From assembly GCA_002633025.1 (NCBI GenBank), contig NMRB01000004.1, forward strand, positions 1,080,276 through 1,144,275: a stretch of 64,000 bases of DNA, given 5' to 3'. Source of the DNA: Notospermus geniculatus. Its lineage: Eukaryota > Nemertea > Pilidiophora > Heteronemertea > Lineidae. Positions 36,475 through 48,834 of this stretch are shown here, piece after piece (the first letter of the stretch is position 1; each line of letters starts with the position of its first letter). The notes under the pieces were generated by a model. That model did not search any database. It saw only the letters and a list, made by a program, of their open reading frames with translations, and was not told where the DNA came from. The position numbers were made by a program, and so were the translations under genes.

Positions 36475-36766
36475 CGCGCGAACTTCCACAGGATGTACGT
36501 GGAATCCCTGATAAAGCGCTGCGTTGGCAAGAATTCGCTTGTTTTCGCCGTCTTCGTATCGCCGCGTCGCTACCCATCGCTTCGCCAGTTCGCTTGCGGT
36601 GTGCACGCGGCCTGACCCTTCCTGCGAATTTGAGGGAGTTCGGTGCGAATATGATTTGGTTTTTGATCGAAAGGATGGGGTTTGTCACAAAATTCGCGCC
36701 ACCTTTAACACTTTTGCAAAAACGGAAAACTCTGCGTGTCTGTTGTTGGCAGAACAGTGACGTCCT

Positions 36767-37335
36767 ATAATGGAGGTAGCACAGGGTCTTGTAGTTAGGG
36801 TAGCACAGGGTCTTGTAATTGAGTTCTATTGGGGTTATGCACGGACTTGTAATGGAGGCAGTGCATGGGCTTGTAAAGAAGGTAGTGCATGGTCCTATAG
36901 TTTAAGTTAAGGTAGCACCTTGTAATGGAGGTAGTGCGTGGTCATGTATGGAGGTAGCCTACATTGTAGTTCATGTGGTCTTGTAATGGAGGTAGCACAT
37001 GGTCTTGTTATGGCAGCAGCACGAGGTCTTGTAATGGAGGCAGCGCATCGTAGGTAATGTGTGAACTTGTATTGTAATGGAGGCAGCACATCGATCGTCT
37101 TACCTTGTAATGGAGGCAGCACACGGTCTTACAATGGAGGTACTTGAAGTATCACATGGTCATTTTAGTTAAATACTATACGTATGGTGTTCTGTTGGTG
37201 GCACACGGTCTTGCAATGGAGGTTGCTTGTAGTCTGTTAATGAGGCGGCCTTGGTAGCACATGGTCTTGTAATGGAGGTAGCACATAATTTTGTCATGTG
37301 ATGGCGGTAGCGCATGATCTTCTAATTGAGGTGCT
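36767..37335. repeat. Degenerate 24-26-bp minisatellite
   Basis: Variants of ttgtaatggaggtagcacat ggtc are repeated about 18 times with many substitutions and insertions. It looks old and is non-coding. Confidence 0.8.
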
Positions 37336-38367
37336 GCAGCTCATGGGGCACAATGTATGGATGGGCAGCATGATAAAAAAGTCCTTTTGCGCTGATAACC
37401 CTTTCATCTCCCTTTGCTAGCGGTGATTGCTGACGCATAAAGCCTCATAGTACAGTGGTCACACCCACTGATTTCATATAAACATAGCATAGCCGTGCAG
37501 CTATATCAACCTCACCTGATTTCAGTTGGATTTCTTCACTTTGTACACAAAGAAACAGACCTCTCCTCTCCTCTCCGGGTTTCCTTGTATACAATATGTG
37601 TACGTGACCTGACCTTAGATTGCTCAAACCGCTCTCCACTCGCTCTGCATGCCTTTGAGTCATAATGCCTCATGCCACAAACCGGCCACACCCACGGGAT
37701 GAATTTCCTGGCAAATCGAGTCATTGGCCTACATTCGGGGACAACCTGTAAACCATGCATGCTGTGGTACTTTAGACGCTGCAGCATTTGGGGACACACT
37801 GTAAAGGTGTGATTAACGGTCTATTTGTGAGGAGCTATTAACAAAGATCCTGTTTACTGGTACGTCGGTGACATTTGTCTGAATGATGACTCATCCCAGA
37901 GTGAGCGCTCATGGTGATATGCACCCAGCAAAATGTTTTTTTCAGGAACAGACCTCTCCTCTCCGGGTTTCCTGTCTACGTCGCGATGAAATCAAATGTC
38001 ATCGGCTCAGCCTGTTCATCCATTTGTTCATCCTCCCACGCATTCTTCCATTGATATCCCTGTACCTCCCGTGCCCACCTATCTCTCTACCTGAAGGTCT
38101 CCCAACTAACTCTCCCATGCTCTGCCTTTAAATACAATAAGAGTGAGTGGGTTGATCATAGCGTGGGCTTCGACATTAATTCAGTTGAATACAGTACACT
38201 CCCGTTTCTCTGTAAAATTTGTGTCTCCCTTGCTTGCCGTCACTTCCTATGTGAAATTCAGTCACTGTCTAAGATAGCATGTCTAAATAGGCTGTTTATT
38301 TGCCCACTGAACGTGTTGCTATTCCATTGGAGTTCTCGTCGATTTCGCTTGACTAAACTCTAAAATC
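37336..38367. other. Intergenic or possible promoter of the next exon, no gene seen
   Basis: No coding frame or element. The motif cctctcctctcc plus gggtttcct occurs twice (37560-37585 and 37951-37971). Confidence 0.45.
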
Positions 38368-38446
38368 ATGACCGAAGTTACGTTGCCTAAGTTCCTAGAA
38401 AAGTTAGAGGAATTCTTTAAGAGTCTGCAGAAGGAGGGAGGAAAGG
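38368..38446 (+). CDS. Candidate first coding exon, product unknown
   Basis: ATG 38368 (atcATGA) begins MTEVTLPKFLEKLEEFFKSL, continuing QKEGGK, and runs to a donor GTTAGT at 38447, ending in phase 1. The peptide is a plausible amphipathic helix and codon use looks ordinary. I found no downstream exon in the remaining 25 kb, so any gene would have a very long first intron. Family unknown; chance is possible. Confidence 0.25.
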
Positions 38447-41157
38447 GTTAGTATCTTTTATTCATTGTTTTACTTTCAGCTGCAGCCATATGCTTCATTT
38501 CCGTGTTTGACACCTGTCGAACCGCTCTACTCGCATTTCATTGGACCATCGAAGGTCATGTGTGCCAATTAGGTAAACATACCAACTTGTTGAGTCCTCG
38601 GGGAGGATTCACATGGGTGCCTGCTTACGTAACTTCCGGTTGGTGGTATTTGAACAGGTCGTTCCCTGGATCAATTTTACTATCAGTCGTTGTCTAATGA
38701 TTTTGTAATCATGCCAACATCCATATCTTGAAATCGGAAACCCTGGTTCCTGTATTTCACAATCGCTATTACCCTGATATGCATTTGATTGTATTGAATT
38801 CATTTGACACGGTTACTCTTTTTCATTTCTCTTCCCCGGTGTTGTCGGTGTACTTTAAGTTCACGTACAATTGTTCATACGTCACAATTCGAAAGCCACC
38901 CTCCCAGCTTCAGATATTTTCCAGGTTGGCGTACTCCACCATTCGTCCAAATTCATCATTTGACTAATTACCCTCTGATTGGTTTTGTTTCAGCAAATGC
39001 CAATCAACAAAGGTTCCCTGTGTGGTATCGATGACATATTTCCCAGGAATTTTCCGTGCATTTTTTCTTGTGTATTTTACAGGGTTAGATGAACGTACGC
39101 ATGCCGCTTACCATCTCTATCGGGAATCAATACCCTACTGTTTAGTTTCCTACGATTACCAAGATTGATATATCTGAATATCATAACAGTGGGTAGAAAT
39201 GCGTAGGAATTTTATTCTACTCTGATTTTATTTTAGTCCTTTCCTGTTGATTAGGGCACAATGTAACTATTTGAAGGTTATAGGATTACAGCCCCGCCTT
39301 ATAAGGAAAGGCGATGGATGCCCTGTTCTCCGTTTGATTTGTGGATACCTCGTGATATCCGATTTAGTTCCTCAACACCGAGGCAATTTCTACGCAAATT
39401 CTCACAGAAGCATGGCCCTTTGGGATTGTAAACAAGACTTCCAAACAACACACCCTCCCTCAGCATGGCATTTGACTTTTGTCTCCAGGTCTTTGGGCCA
39501 TGGGCATAATCCAGTGTGGAAGAACACATTTCCCATAGAAAGCTAGATTGTCCCTAAGTATGACATTTCGAAAGGGCACTATGTTTCACAGTGTATTATT
39601 GTCAGGAGGCATCTTTATATGTGATGCGATGGATCGGTCACTCGAATTTGAAATCGGGGCATAATATTCTGTCAGACCATGCCAGGAAAGTCAACTGTTT
39701 AACAAAAAGAATGCGTCACTGATAACTGAGATCAATGGAGATACATTCTGCGCTGTTGCAGAAGCTAATAATGACGTATAGAAGAAAAAAGACAAAAAGC
39801 ACGAACCAATCTCTAGTACCAACTTTCTTACAGGTTTTTCAGAGTCCAGTCCACACGTTTTGAAGGTCAAATTAACAACAACAGGATTTCGTTTGCTTCA
39901 CTCTTGCACCATTCGATTTTGGATTCAGTCAGTCAGGTCTTCTGACCAACCATTTTATCTCGGCCTATCTTCTCCAACTTTATTTTGGGTTGCTTTTGCC
40001 TTCTTGCCTCCCTTATCCTTAATCCCTTGTAGAAAAATGTGGCCAAGGTGACATGTACTTTTACTTCCTTTCTGCTACAAAAGCATATTTTAATATTATA
40101 TTAAAATGGTCCTGTCCAAAACTGGAAGATAAGCGGCAGTGGCTAGAGTTAATTCATACCACCATAAATAGATAAGCGAGCTTATCTATTTTTGATACCA
40201 CCGATTGGCAATGCCCCTCGCACGATCTTTTATGACTTAAAATATAGTCTTCTCATTATGTTTGGTATAAAAATCTTGCTGGCAGCGACGTACGAATATG
40301 ATGGCTGTAAGGCAACACCGGTTGTGATGAAACCTGACACCTCTCTGCTCTAAAAGTCACGTAGCAAAAGGGCTTCCCGTGTCTAGGATTACTTATTAAT
40401 TTCTGAACGATGTGGCTGCTGTTTTCAAGTTCATTTCTTCACTTTAACCCGTATGCATGGCACAGTAATGTTCAGTTCTTTTGCTTTTGCTCTTCTGCTC
40501 TGGGTATCTTAGCTAAGAGCTTTTGCAAGGCACGAATCGGCGAGTAAAGGAACGATCACAGACTGTGGTTTCTTGCTGAAAGAGAATCTGCGGAGTGGTA
40601 TGTGGGAGACCTCGTCGTCTGTATCAGCAGTGTCATAAGAGGTGACGACGTCTCAAGGTATTGCTTGACTTTCTAAAATGTCAACCCCAGACAAGTTACT
40701 GAGTCATAATGTCCACCGAATCCCTCCGGGCCTCGAAATGTCCAACCACTCCTCAAAGCGTTCCTGGACAGGTGGTTCTTCAGACATTACTTGACTTTAA
40801 TGGAAGGTCACACCCACTTCATTGGTCTGCTTTGCTGTCTGGGGCAAAGTAACCTACCTACCGACCCACCCACCCATGGCTGTCTGCTGACCTCTCGGCA
40901 GCCAGCCTGAACTTATTCCCTTCTCCTCTTTTTCACCTTTGCATCCTCAAATTCCTTTTCGCCTTTGCCCGCTCCTTCTCTTGAGGCGATGGTAGATTGG
41001 TACAGATGATATTTTATCATAGGCTTCGGATCGCAAGAGATCACGAACTACTAATAGTGAACCTGCAAGACTAGAAGCAGAGGGGCTGCCCATTCAGTGT
41101 CGAACTCCTGGTCATTCTGACAAGTATCCATTTATACACCTAACGTTAGATGGAGTC
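38447..41157. other. Intron or intergenic, no gene seen
   Basis: There is one perfect hairpin, AAATAGATAAG-cgag-CTTATCTATTT (40166-40191). No coding exon was recognised. Confidence 0.45.
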
Positions 41158-41470
41158 CTCTTTACCATTGTCCGTCATCTTCCGACATCGTCTGTGCTCG
41201 TACGTCATCGTCCGACATAGTCTGTCATCGTCCGTTATCGTTCGTCATCGTCTGTCATCGTCCGTTATCGTTCGTCATCGTCCGCTATCGTCCGTCATCG
41301 TCCTTTCTCGTTTGTCATTGTCCATTACCGTTCGTCATCGTCCGTTATCGTTCGTCAACGTCCGACATCGTCTGTCATTGTCCATTACCTTTCGTCATCG
41401 TCCATTATCGTTCGTCATCGTTCGTCCTCGACTGCCATCGTCCGCCATCGTTCGTCATCGACACCGCTCG
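41158..41470. repeat. (tcgtccgtcatcg) minisatellite
   Basis: Irregular array of 10-12-bp units such as tcgtccgttatcgttcgtca. The right half recurs at 42958-43130 through the contig duplication. Confidence 0.85.
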
Positions 41471-42956
41471 ACGACCGTCGCTGGCGGCGAATCGACCTGT
41501 CTCTCCGTCGAAGTGTAAACCCATCTTTATATCGTCTCTGCTTATTTTTCCGTGGGCTACTCTGCATCCATCAGTAATTACAGAGTTATTGCTGTACAAA
41601 AACAGTTTGCTTCACTGTGAGGTGATACAATTCATTGTCTTTACCAAAATTGTGAAATTTCTCCCCATTCTTTGTGATCGGATAAAGGAATTTCACAACT
41701 CACTCAATGGTCTTTGAAACGCTTTGTTGCCATGGGACTATATACATATATATAATTTGAAAGTCAATTGAATAAATCCTGCCTCTTGAGTTGAAAAGTG
41801 AAATAGTAGCACAAAACAATACGTGCGATGAGTGTGCCAACGAAGATAAATGGAAACAAAATCCTTGGGAACCTTTGTCCTCATGTCACTGATCACCATT
41901 TCGGGAGTGCGCCGAGTACTTCCAAGTCACATTTTTGAGATGCTGGACCAATTCTATCTGGTTTATCAATGGCTAACAGCAACGCGCACAATGAATAAAG
42001 GTTATTAACGAGAGTAATATGAACCTGGTATAGTACTTAAAAGATACATCAAGTATTTGCACACGTTGATACTTCACTGACTCGTGGACAAGTAAAGCCC
42101 GCGTTCCAAAATGTAAATTTACATTGTGTGATGGAAACTTTAAGTCCTCAGTTCAGTCCTCCAGTTAACCTTGATTTTTTTCAAAACTTTTTCTGAACAT
42201 TTTACATGGTGAAGGGTTTCATTGTGTCATTGTTGTGGAATCTCTGGTCAGTCTGTTTTTTTATGCATTTTGGCGATGAAGCCTCATCGAGCTAAGTGTA
42301 CCTTATGCATATTGAAACCAGAAATCAAGACCGTCAGATAAAACGCGTGGCAGGTGATGATTATAGGGTCAAAAGTAGAGGGAAAGTTCATCAGATTCGG
42401 CTGTAAATGCTCAATGTAACAGCTCCAGATGAGTTTTTATTGAAACTTTTTATTACAGTGGTCAGAGTCAATTGAGACGATCGATTTGTGGCTGAAATTG
42501 GTGTTCTTCATGAGAGGTGCCCTCCAGACAGAGGTGTCGGCAAACAAAACTTTTTCTGCACATTTTAGTCACTGATGTTCGGATATGATGGCTGTAAGGC
42601 CTAGCGCACATCTCCGACAAAACTCAATGCGTTAGGGGTGTCTGTTAAAATCGACTGATCTGGCTGAATGACGAGTCGACAGCGTTGGGCCAGTCGACTT
42701 TAAAAACACCCCTAACGCATTGAGTTTTGTCGGACATGTGCGCTAGGCTTAAGAATCGGGCTGAAAATGCTCAAATGCAGATAAGTTACTATGTGCCAGG
42801 ACACATCGATTTTTAACATGATTAGGACATTCAGAAGATGATTAACTAAACGGCAATCATGAAGATCAAATATCTTTGTCTGGGATCCAAACATCATTAT
42901 TGGAGGCTGGTAAAAACTTTGTTGATAGCTAATAGAAATTTGCCATTCATTCTTTT
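41299..42956. repeat. Duplicated block 1, copy A
   Basis: This 1658-bp block is repeated at 42958-44463 (1506 bp) with scattered substitutions. Both copies end at the same tgccattcattctttt. Copy A stops at an N (42957). The pattern is that of an overlapping allelic contig end. The main length difference is a MITE at 42598-42749. Confidence 0.95.
42598..42749. mobile_element. Hairpin MITE with TAA target duplication, absent from copy B
   Basis: Arms of about 46 bp (ggcctagcgcac...gttaggggtgt and complement) enclose a 60-bp centre. TAA occurs at both edges (42595-42597, 42750-42752). The corresponding place in the other copy reads ggctgTAAgaatcggg (44251-44265) with one TAA and no insert, so the target duplication is directly demonstrated. 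A 3-bp TAA target fits PIF/Harbinger. Confidence 0.95.
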
Positions 42957-42957
42957 N
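42957..42957. other. Single-base assembly gap (N)
   Basis: Sits exactly between duplicated blocks 41299-42956 and 42958-44463. Confidence 0.95.
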
Positions 42958-44463
42958 CGTCCTTTCTCGTTTGTCATTGTCCATTACCGTTCGTCATCGT
43001 CCGTTATCGTTCGTCAACGTCCGACATCGTCTGTCATTGTCCATTACCTTTCGTCATCGTCCATTATCGTTCGTCATCGTTCGTCCTCGACTGCCATCGT
43101 CCGCCATCGTTCGTCATCGACACCGCTCGACGACCGTCGCTGGCGGCGAATCGACCTGTCTCTCCGTCGAAGTGTAAACCCATCTTTATATCGTCTCTGC
43201 TTATTTTTCCGTGGGCTACTCTGCATCCATCAGTAATTACAGAGTTATTGCTGTACAAAAACAGTTTGCTTCACTGTGAGGTGATACAATTCATTGTCTT
43301 TACCAAAATTGTGAAATTTCTCCCCATTCTTTGTGATCGGATAAAGGAATTTCACAACTCACTCAATGGTCTTTGAAACGCTTTGTTGCCATGGGACTAT
43401 ATACATATATATAATTTGAAAGTCAATTGAATAAATCCTGCCTCTTGAGTTGAAAAGTGAAATAGTAGCACAAAACAATACGTGCGATGAGTGTGCCAAC
43501 GAAGATAAATGGAAACAAAATCCTTGGGAACCTTTGTCCTCATGTCACTGATCACCATTTCGGGAGTGCGCCGAGTACTTCCAAGTCACATTTTTGAGAT
43601 GCTGGACCAATTCTATCTGGTTTATCAATGGCTAACAGCAACGCGCACAATGAATAAAGGTTATTAACGAGAGTAATATGAACCTGGTATAGTACTTAAA
43701 AGATACATCAAGTATTTGCACACGTTGATACTTCACTGACTCGTGGACAAGTAAAGCCCGCGTTCCAAAATGTAAATTTACATTGTGTGATGGAAACTTT
43801 AAGTCCTCAGTTCAGTCCTCCAGTTAACCTTGATTTTTTTCAAAACTTTTTCTGAACATTTTACATGGTGAAGGGTTTCATTGTGTCATTGTTGTGGAAT
43901 CTCTGGTCAGTCTGTTTTTTTATGCATTTTGGCGATGAAGCCTCATCGAGCTGAGTGTGCCTTATGCATATTGAAACCAGAAATCAAGACCGTCAGATAA
44001 AACGCGTGGCAGGTGATGATTATAGGGTCAAAAGTAGAGGGAAAGTTCATCAGATTCGGCTGTAAGTGCTCAATGTAACAGCTTCAGATGAATTTTTATT
44101 GAAACATTTTATTACAGTAGTCAGAGTGAATTGAGATGATGGATTTGTAGCTGAAATTGTGTTCTTCATGAGAGATGTCCTCCAGAGACGGAGGTGTCGG
44201 CAAACAAAACTTTTTCTGCCCACTTTAGTCACTGATGTTCGGATATGATGGCTGTAAGAATCGGGCTGAAAATGCTCAACCATGCAGATAAGTTACTATG
44301 TGCCAGGACACATCGATTTTTAACATGATTAAAACATTCAGAAGATGATTAACTAAACGGCAATCATGAAGATCAAATATCTTTGTCTGGGATCCAAACA
44401 TCATTATTGGAGGCTGGTAAAAACTTTGTTGATAGCTAATAGAAATTTGCCATTCATTCTTTT
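42958..44463. repeat. Duplicated block 1, copy B
   Basis: Starts directly after the N with cgtcctttctcg, matching 41299 onward. Similarity ends at the sequence where copy A was cut. Beyond 44463 the sequence is unique. Confidence 0.95.
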
Positions 44464-44704
44464 GCCCAATTAAATGTCAAATGAGCAAGGACGGTGTCAT
44501 GGTGGACACGGATGTGCCAAGACAAAGCGTCTAATTGAAACCAAGCTCGATAAACATGTTGTCTTTCCTGGATCATGGGTATGAACAGGTGGTAGAAGTA
44601 GTATAGGGGCTGAAGGTGGTTCTCCACACGGAAGTTTTTCGTAGAAAACTTGCAGTCATTTTGTGTCACTGGTCAAGGCGTAAGGGCGGCTTTCCATTGG
44701 AGCG

Positions 44705-44801
44705 TTTCCGTGTGCGGAAATGCTCGAAAGCATTGTTTTTTTCCGCGGCGTTGGTCACGGCGCGGAAAAACAATGCTGTCGAGCGTTTCCGCGCACGGAA
44801 A
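44705..44801. mobile_element. GC-rich palindromic element
   Basis: tttccgtgtgcggaaatgct... (44705-44748) is the imperfect complement of 44761-44801, with a 12-base centre. Outer motifs ctttccattggag and tttcccattgggagcc may extend it to about 44685-44834. It is probably a MITE; target duplication was not identified. Confidence 0.65.
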
Positions 44802-44967
44802 GGAAATCAACAATGCGAATTTCCCATTGGGAGCCAACTCGCGCGGGAAATCGCTCTCACGTGAAGGAGTATCTTTAGGGCCCTTTTCCACCAGCATGTG
44901 GCGTTGGTGTCGGCGCTTCACGTCAGCGTCGGCGTTCGAATCACGAATATGTTGAGTCCATTGACTG

Positions 44968-45009
44968 TTTCCACCGCACTTCGACGCTGACGCGAAAGTG
45001 CGGTGGAAA
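44968..45009. repeat. Perfect 14-bp hairpin
   Basis: TTTCCACCGCACTT and AAGTGCGGTGGAAA flank 14 bases. A related gggcccttttccacc sits at 44878, so the pair may be part of a larger decayed MITE (about 44875-45015). Confidence 0.7.
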
Positions 45010-45135
45010 CAAAATTAATTCACACGTGTTAAATATACGCACAGTGCATTTCGCGATTGCATCGTGACGAACGTACCAAACGATCAGCGCGATTCGGCGG
45101 GAACTCCAAGCTGGGTAAAGTTAAGGATCCTTATG

Positions 45136-45160
45136 TTTACCCAGGATCGTCCTGGGTAAA
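45136..45160. repeat. 25-bp palindrome
   Basis: tttacccagga-tcg-tcctgggtaaa is a perfect inverted repeat. A third ttacccaggacg follows at 45169. Confidence 0.85.
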
Positions 45161-48100
45161 GAAAAGGATTACCCAGGACGACATTGACCCATTATTCAGC
45201 TTTACGATTCTCTCAAGCTTGATCAGCAACGAACTGTTTTCTCGCCTTCTCAGGGCGAATACCAGTATATCACACCGTCTCCGGGTAGCTGAGACAGCTA
45301 TAGTCCCTTCAAATCTAGTCAATGACCGATCACTTCGTAAACATTCATTAACATGTCATTAGGACTCTTGATGAGACCAATGGTTGTCTTGGGTCCAATT
45401 AGCCGGGGAGTTCTTGGCACGGGGCAGTGTGTTTGCCCTCTTCACGACACACTTCAGATCATCCGTGAGGCGATTGCTCCATTCCTCAACGTGACGGGTT
45501 CCCAGTCCACAACAATAGAAGGTATCTGGTCCCGTGCATCCTATTGTTGTCGTGTGTCCTTGTGACATCCTTGAATGCATCTCCATTCAGAAAAGGGGTC
45601 CAAGTTGTGTCCTTGATAAGGGCCAGTGATTTGTTCCCGTTGTTTGCTCTTGTTTGAGAAGGGTTTATCTCCGATTAGGCATCTAAATGGAATGAAAAAG
45701 GATCAGCAGGATTTCTCCCAGGGTCCAAGGACCAATTTTGTCAGTGGACCTGTTCTTTGGAGATAAGATTTTCTGATCATGATCAGAAATTTGCTCTTCT
45801 GCAAAGAACTGACCGAAGGACCTTTCTGATTCGTCCCCATATTGGCGAAAAGAAATTCATTGACGGCTTGGTGCTCGATATTAAAGGGTTAATGTATGAT
45901 TGGCGCATGGTATGGTAAATTAGTTTTTAGATAGCACCTTTATGTGCTTATGAATATCTAGGACAGAGCCTTTTGTCATAATTCTCTTCCGGCTGGTGAA
46001 TAACTGTCATACCAAACATTTCTTAAGTGAGGTAGGCCTATTAGGATAGATGGCAGCACTTAAACTTAGAGATGGTTCGCGTTATCTTCTTGTTCCACAG
46101 TCATGACAGAGTGTGATGCACTTTAACTAATGTCTAGCTAATGTTTCGAACTTCATATTTCATTGAAATTAAAAATTAAATTATCTCAAAAACAATTAAA
46201 ATCATTCAGCTGAACAGGAAATGTTTGTTTTATGGTTTTCTTCCGATGAAATTACTTCAAAATGTTAGAATATGATCAGTGATGGCGTTCATTGTACAAA
46301 TCTCAAGTCCTACAACCCATGGACCATGAAAAGGGCCTGTTCCCAAAGCAGCATATTTCCGGTTATGCAACACCCACGGCAGTATCAAGAAAGGACTCCG
46401 GCTTTAAGCGGAGGACTCGGAGAATGGAAAGTACGCAGGGGTCCCTCATGCCCAGAGCAACTGTTTGAACATAACGAACCTCAAGATGTTCTTTTTGACG
46501 GTATCATTCGCAAGGTTATCATTATGGATATTCTTCGGCAAATATTGCTATCCTTAGGGTCATAAAAGTGTCAAAAATTATACCGTAGCTGCAAATTTTA
46601 CTCCGTTATATCATAAAACACCATCATAATAAAACCTGTAAAATTTGAACCTATTTTGTAGACTATTGAACCTGGGGTGTATCTCCGTGTGACCTATCCG
46701 TTTGCTCCTCCCAATTCTTTTCAAATTCTAGGCATTAAAAGATTAAATTTTCAATTTTATTGTGCATTATTTGTTCCATACCAGATGCTGCAAATAAAGG
46801 GTACGAAATTTCATTGTCACGAAGCACCTGGCTGGGGTCTCGGCTTCTTCCAAAAATACCCGAAACAACCTGTACCCCTTTACCATATAAGGAAGTGGGT
46901 AAAACAGAGGATGAAGAATTAATATGCACAAGTTCTGAAACACTCTGTTGCATGGCTGTCCTTCATTGATAGTACGCTTGCCAAATATGGTAAATGATAA
47001 TATTTGGGTATTCATAGCGCGATTATGATTTAAATGTGAAAAGATCGTGAAAATCTCTGTATGGCTTTGTGTGTTGAGTGCATTTTATTCTTCTTGGTTA
47101 GCACCCATCATATTGTCTGCTTTGTGTGTACAATAGACCCATGGTGGACGATGTTTTACCTGTACTTGAGTGCAGGCGGTTATGCACTGACTAAAGGTCA
47201 TGTACACCGTTACTTGTCCAAGTGAGCGTGAAACATCGGTTGTGTCAATGGAGCTCCGAGCTTTGGCAGCGGTAGTAACGATAGTTCAGGTTCCAAGAAA
47301 TCTGAAATATAACGGGGAGACGTTTTTGGGTTAGCCTGTTGGACTTCCCAGAAATACTACCCGGGTTGCTATCCTTGCAGTTCACCATGTTTGGGTCCCT
47401 GGACGAACATCGTTATCACGACAGATGTCATCATTTGTAAAATAGGCCCTTTAAATTTGTCCCAAAGATATGATTTAGTCAGAATCATTGGTAGAAATTG
47501 CACCGGAACTGAATGTTTGTCAACAATTTTTAGTTCACCGTATACACATGTAGCCTATAGACAAACACCAGTGTGTTAACCCATTTATGATGGCCTCTGG
47601 CATTTATTACAAAAACTCATCAATTACCTTTGTTAAAGCAAAAAACACGGTATCTCATGTTTTCATTTTGTATTATGCACTATGTTGTTGATTTTTTTGC
47701 CAAAACGAGTAGCGGGTGAATGCAAACAAGTGAAATGGCATTGTATAAATCATGATCCCATACTGTTCGCCATAATTGTACATCTTTTGTTACTTATCGA
47801 AAAAATGTGAAATTGTCCAATATTGTATCGAATATTTGTAGCTCATGAAGGTTTGCGTTGCTTCCTATATGGTAATCAATAACCGTTCAAACTATTATTC
47901 TTTTCAACGTGTTTATGAATTGTTTCACTCTTCAGGGGATGAGCGGGGGCTCGACGAAGGCTGGGATTTTTTAGGTCCTTCCTGTGTATCGTACTCTTAT
48001 TTTCTGAGCCAGTGTTTTTCATCATCATCGTTGTTGCTTCGTTGCCCATGCATTCCCATCGTGAGGATTTCAGGGCCCTCAGCACCATACGTCACCGCAC

Positions 48101-48834
48101 TTCCATCCTGAGGTATCCATGGTTCGTCCGTTGGGCTTCTGAGCAGTGATTCCATCTGGTTGACTGAATGACCGAAAATTTCCACCACAAACTCAGATGT
48201 TTTAATCTGTAGTCCAAAAAACAGAGAATTCCTCTGAAGGGCGGACTATTTCTTGGGCCGAAATCTATTCCTGAATATTGGTTTCACGTCTGTAGTCCCT
48301 TATTTCAGGAACCATTTTGCTAATTATAGAAAATAGCTTTCCACGAAGAGAGATGTGCCTCATTGGTTGAACCCGCATTTTGTGTGGATAATAGAGAAGT
48401 GGACCATGAATGGTGTTCTAGGATTTTCTGTGAACCTATTCCAATTTGGTACGTCTATAGATAAGTAAATTGAACAAAATTGGTTTGTTACATCATAATT
48501 ATCTATCCTTCTGTCATCATGGAAGTGTACCAGCATGCATGACTGGATGTGATGTTACACTCCATGGGGGCATTGAGGACAACTGGCCAATAAATTTGTG
48601 CCCGTATGTGCTTCTTAATTATTTGTTAGATTGTATTAGATCATCATTCACGTAAGTCCATGGTTGAAGATAGATAGTCAGTGATTCCATGAAAATGATG
48701 TTGTGACGTTTTGCTTGTGCAAATGTGGTTTTTACCGAAAGTTGGACTTTCCATGGATCCCACAACTTGTTTATTTTTGATCACGTTGATGGGACTGACT
48801 TGGACAGATGAAGTGAAAGTGGTTCAGAAAAGTT
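45161..48834. other. Intergenic, no gene seen
   Basis: No coding exon, RNA or element recognised; short frames only. Confidence 0.5.

Larger units (their letters stand above)
35544..36613. mobile_element. Outer MITE of a nested stack
   Basis: Inverted ends of 37 bp, AGGCTGCGTGCACACTGCGA... (35544-35580) and the complement at 36577-36613, agree at all but three positions. Subterminal sequence is rich in gcgaagcga/tcgcttcgc. About 760 bp of the interior is three other elements (listed separately), so the original element was only about 300 bp. Confidence 0.85.

Noticed and set aside
36017-36688. 223-codon open frame on the minus strand
   Set aside because: It runs across three inverted-repeat elements. 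The GC-rich palindromes lack stops on both strands, and the peptide has no domain-like pattern.
41150-41518. 122-codon frame of serine, arginine and histidine repeats, and its copy after the N
   Set aside because: Simple translation of the tcgtccgtcatcg array.
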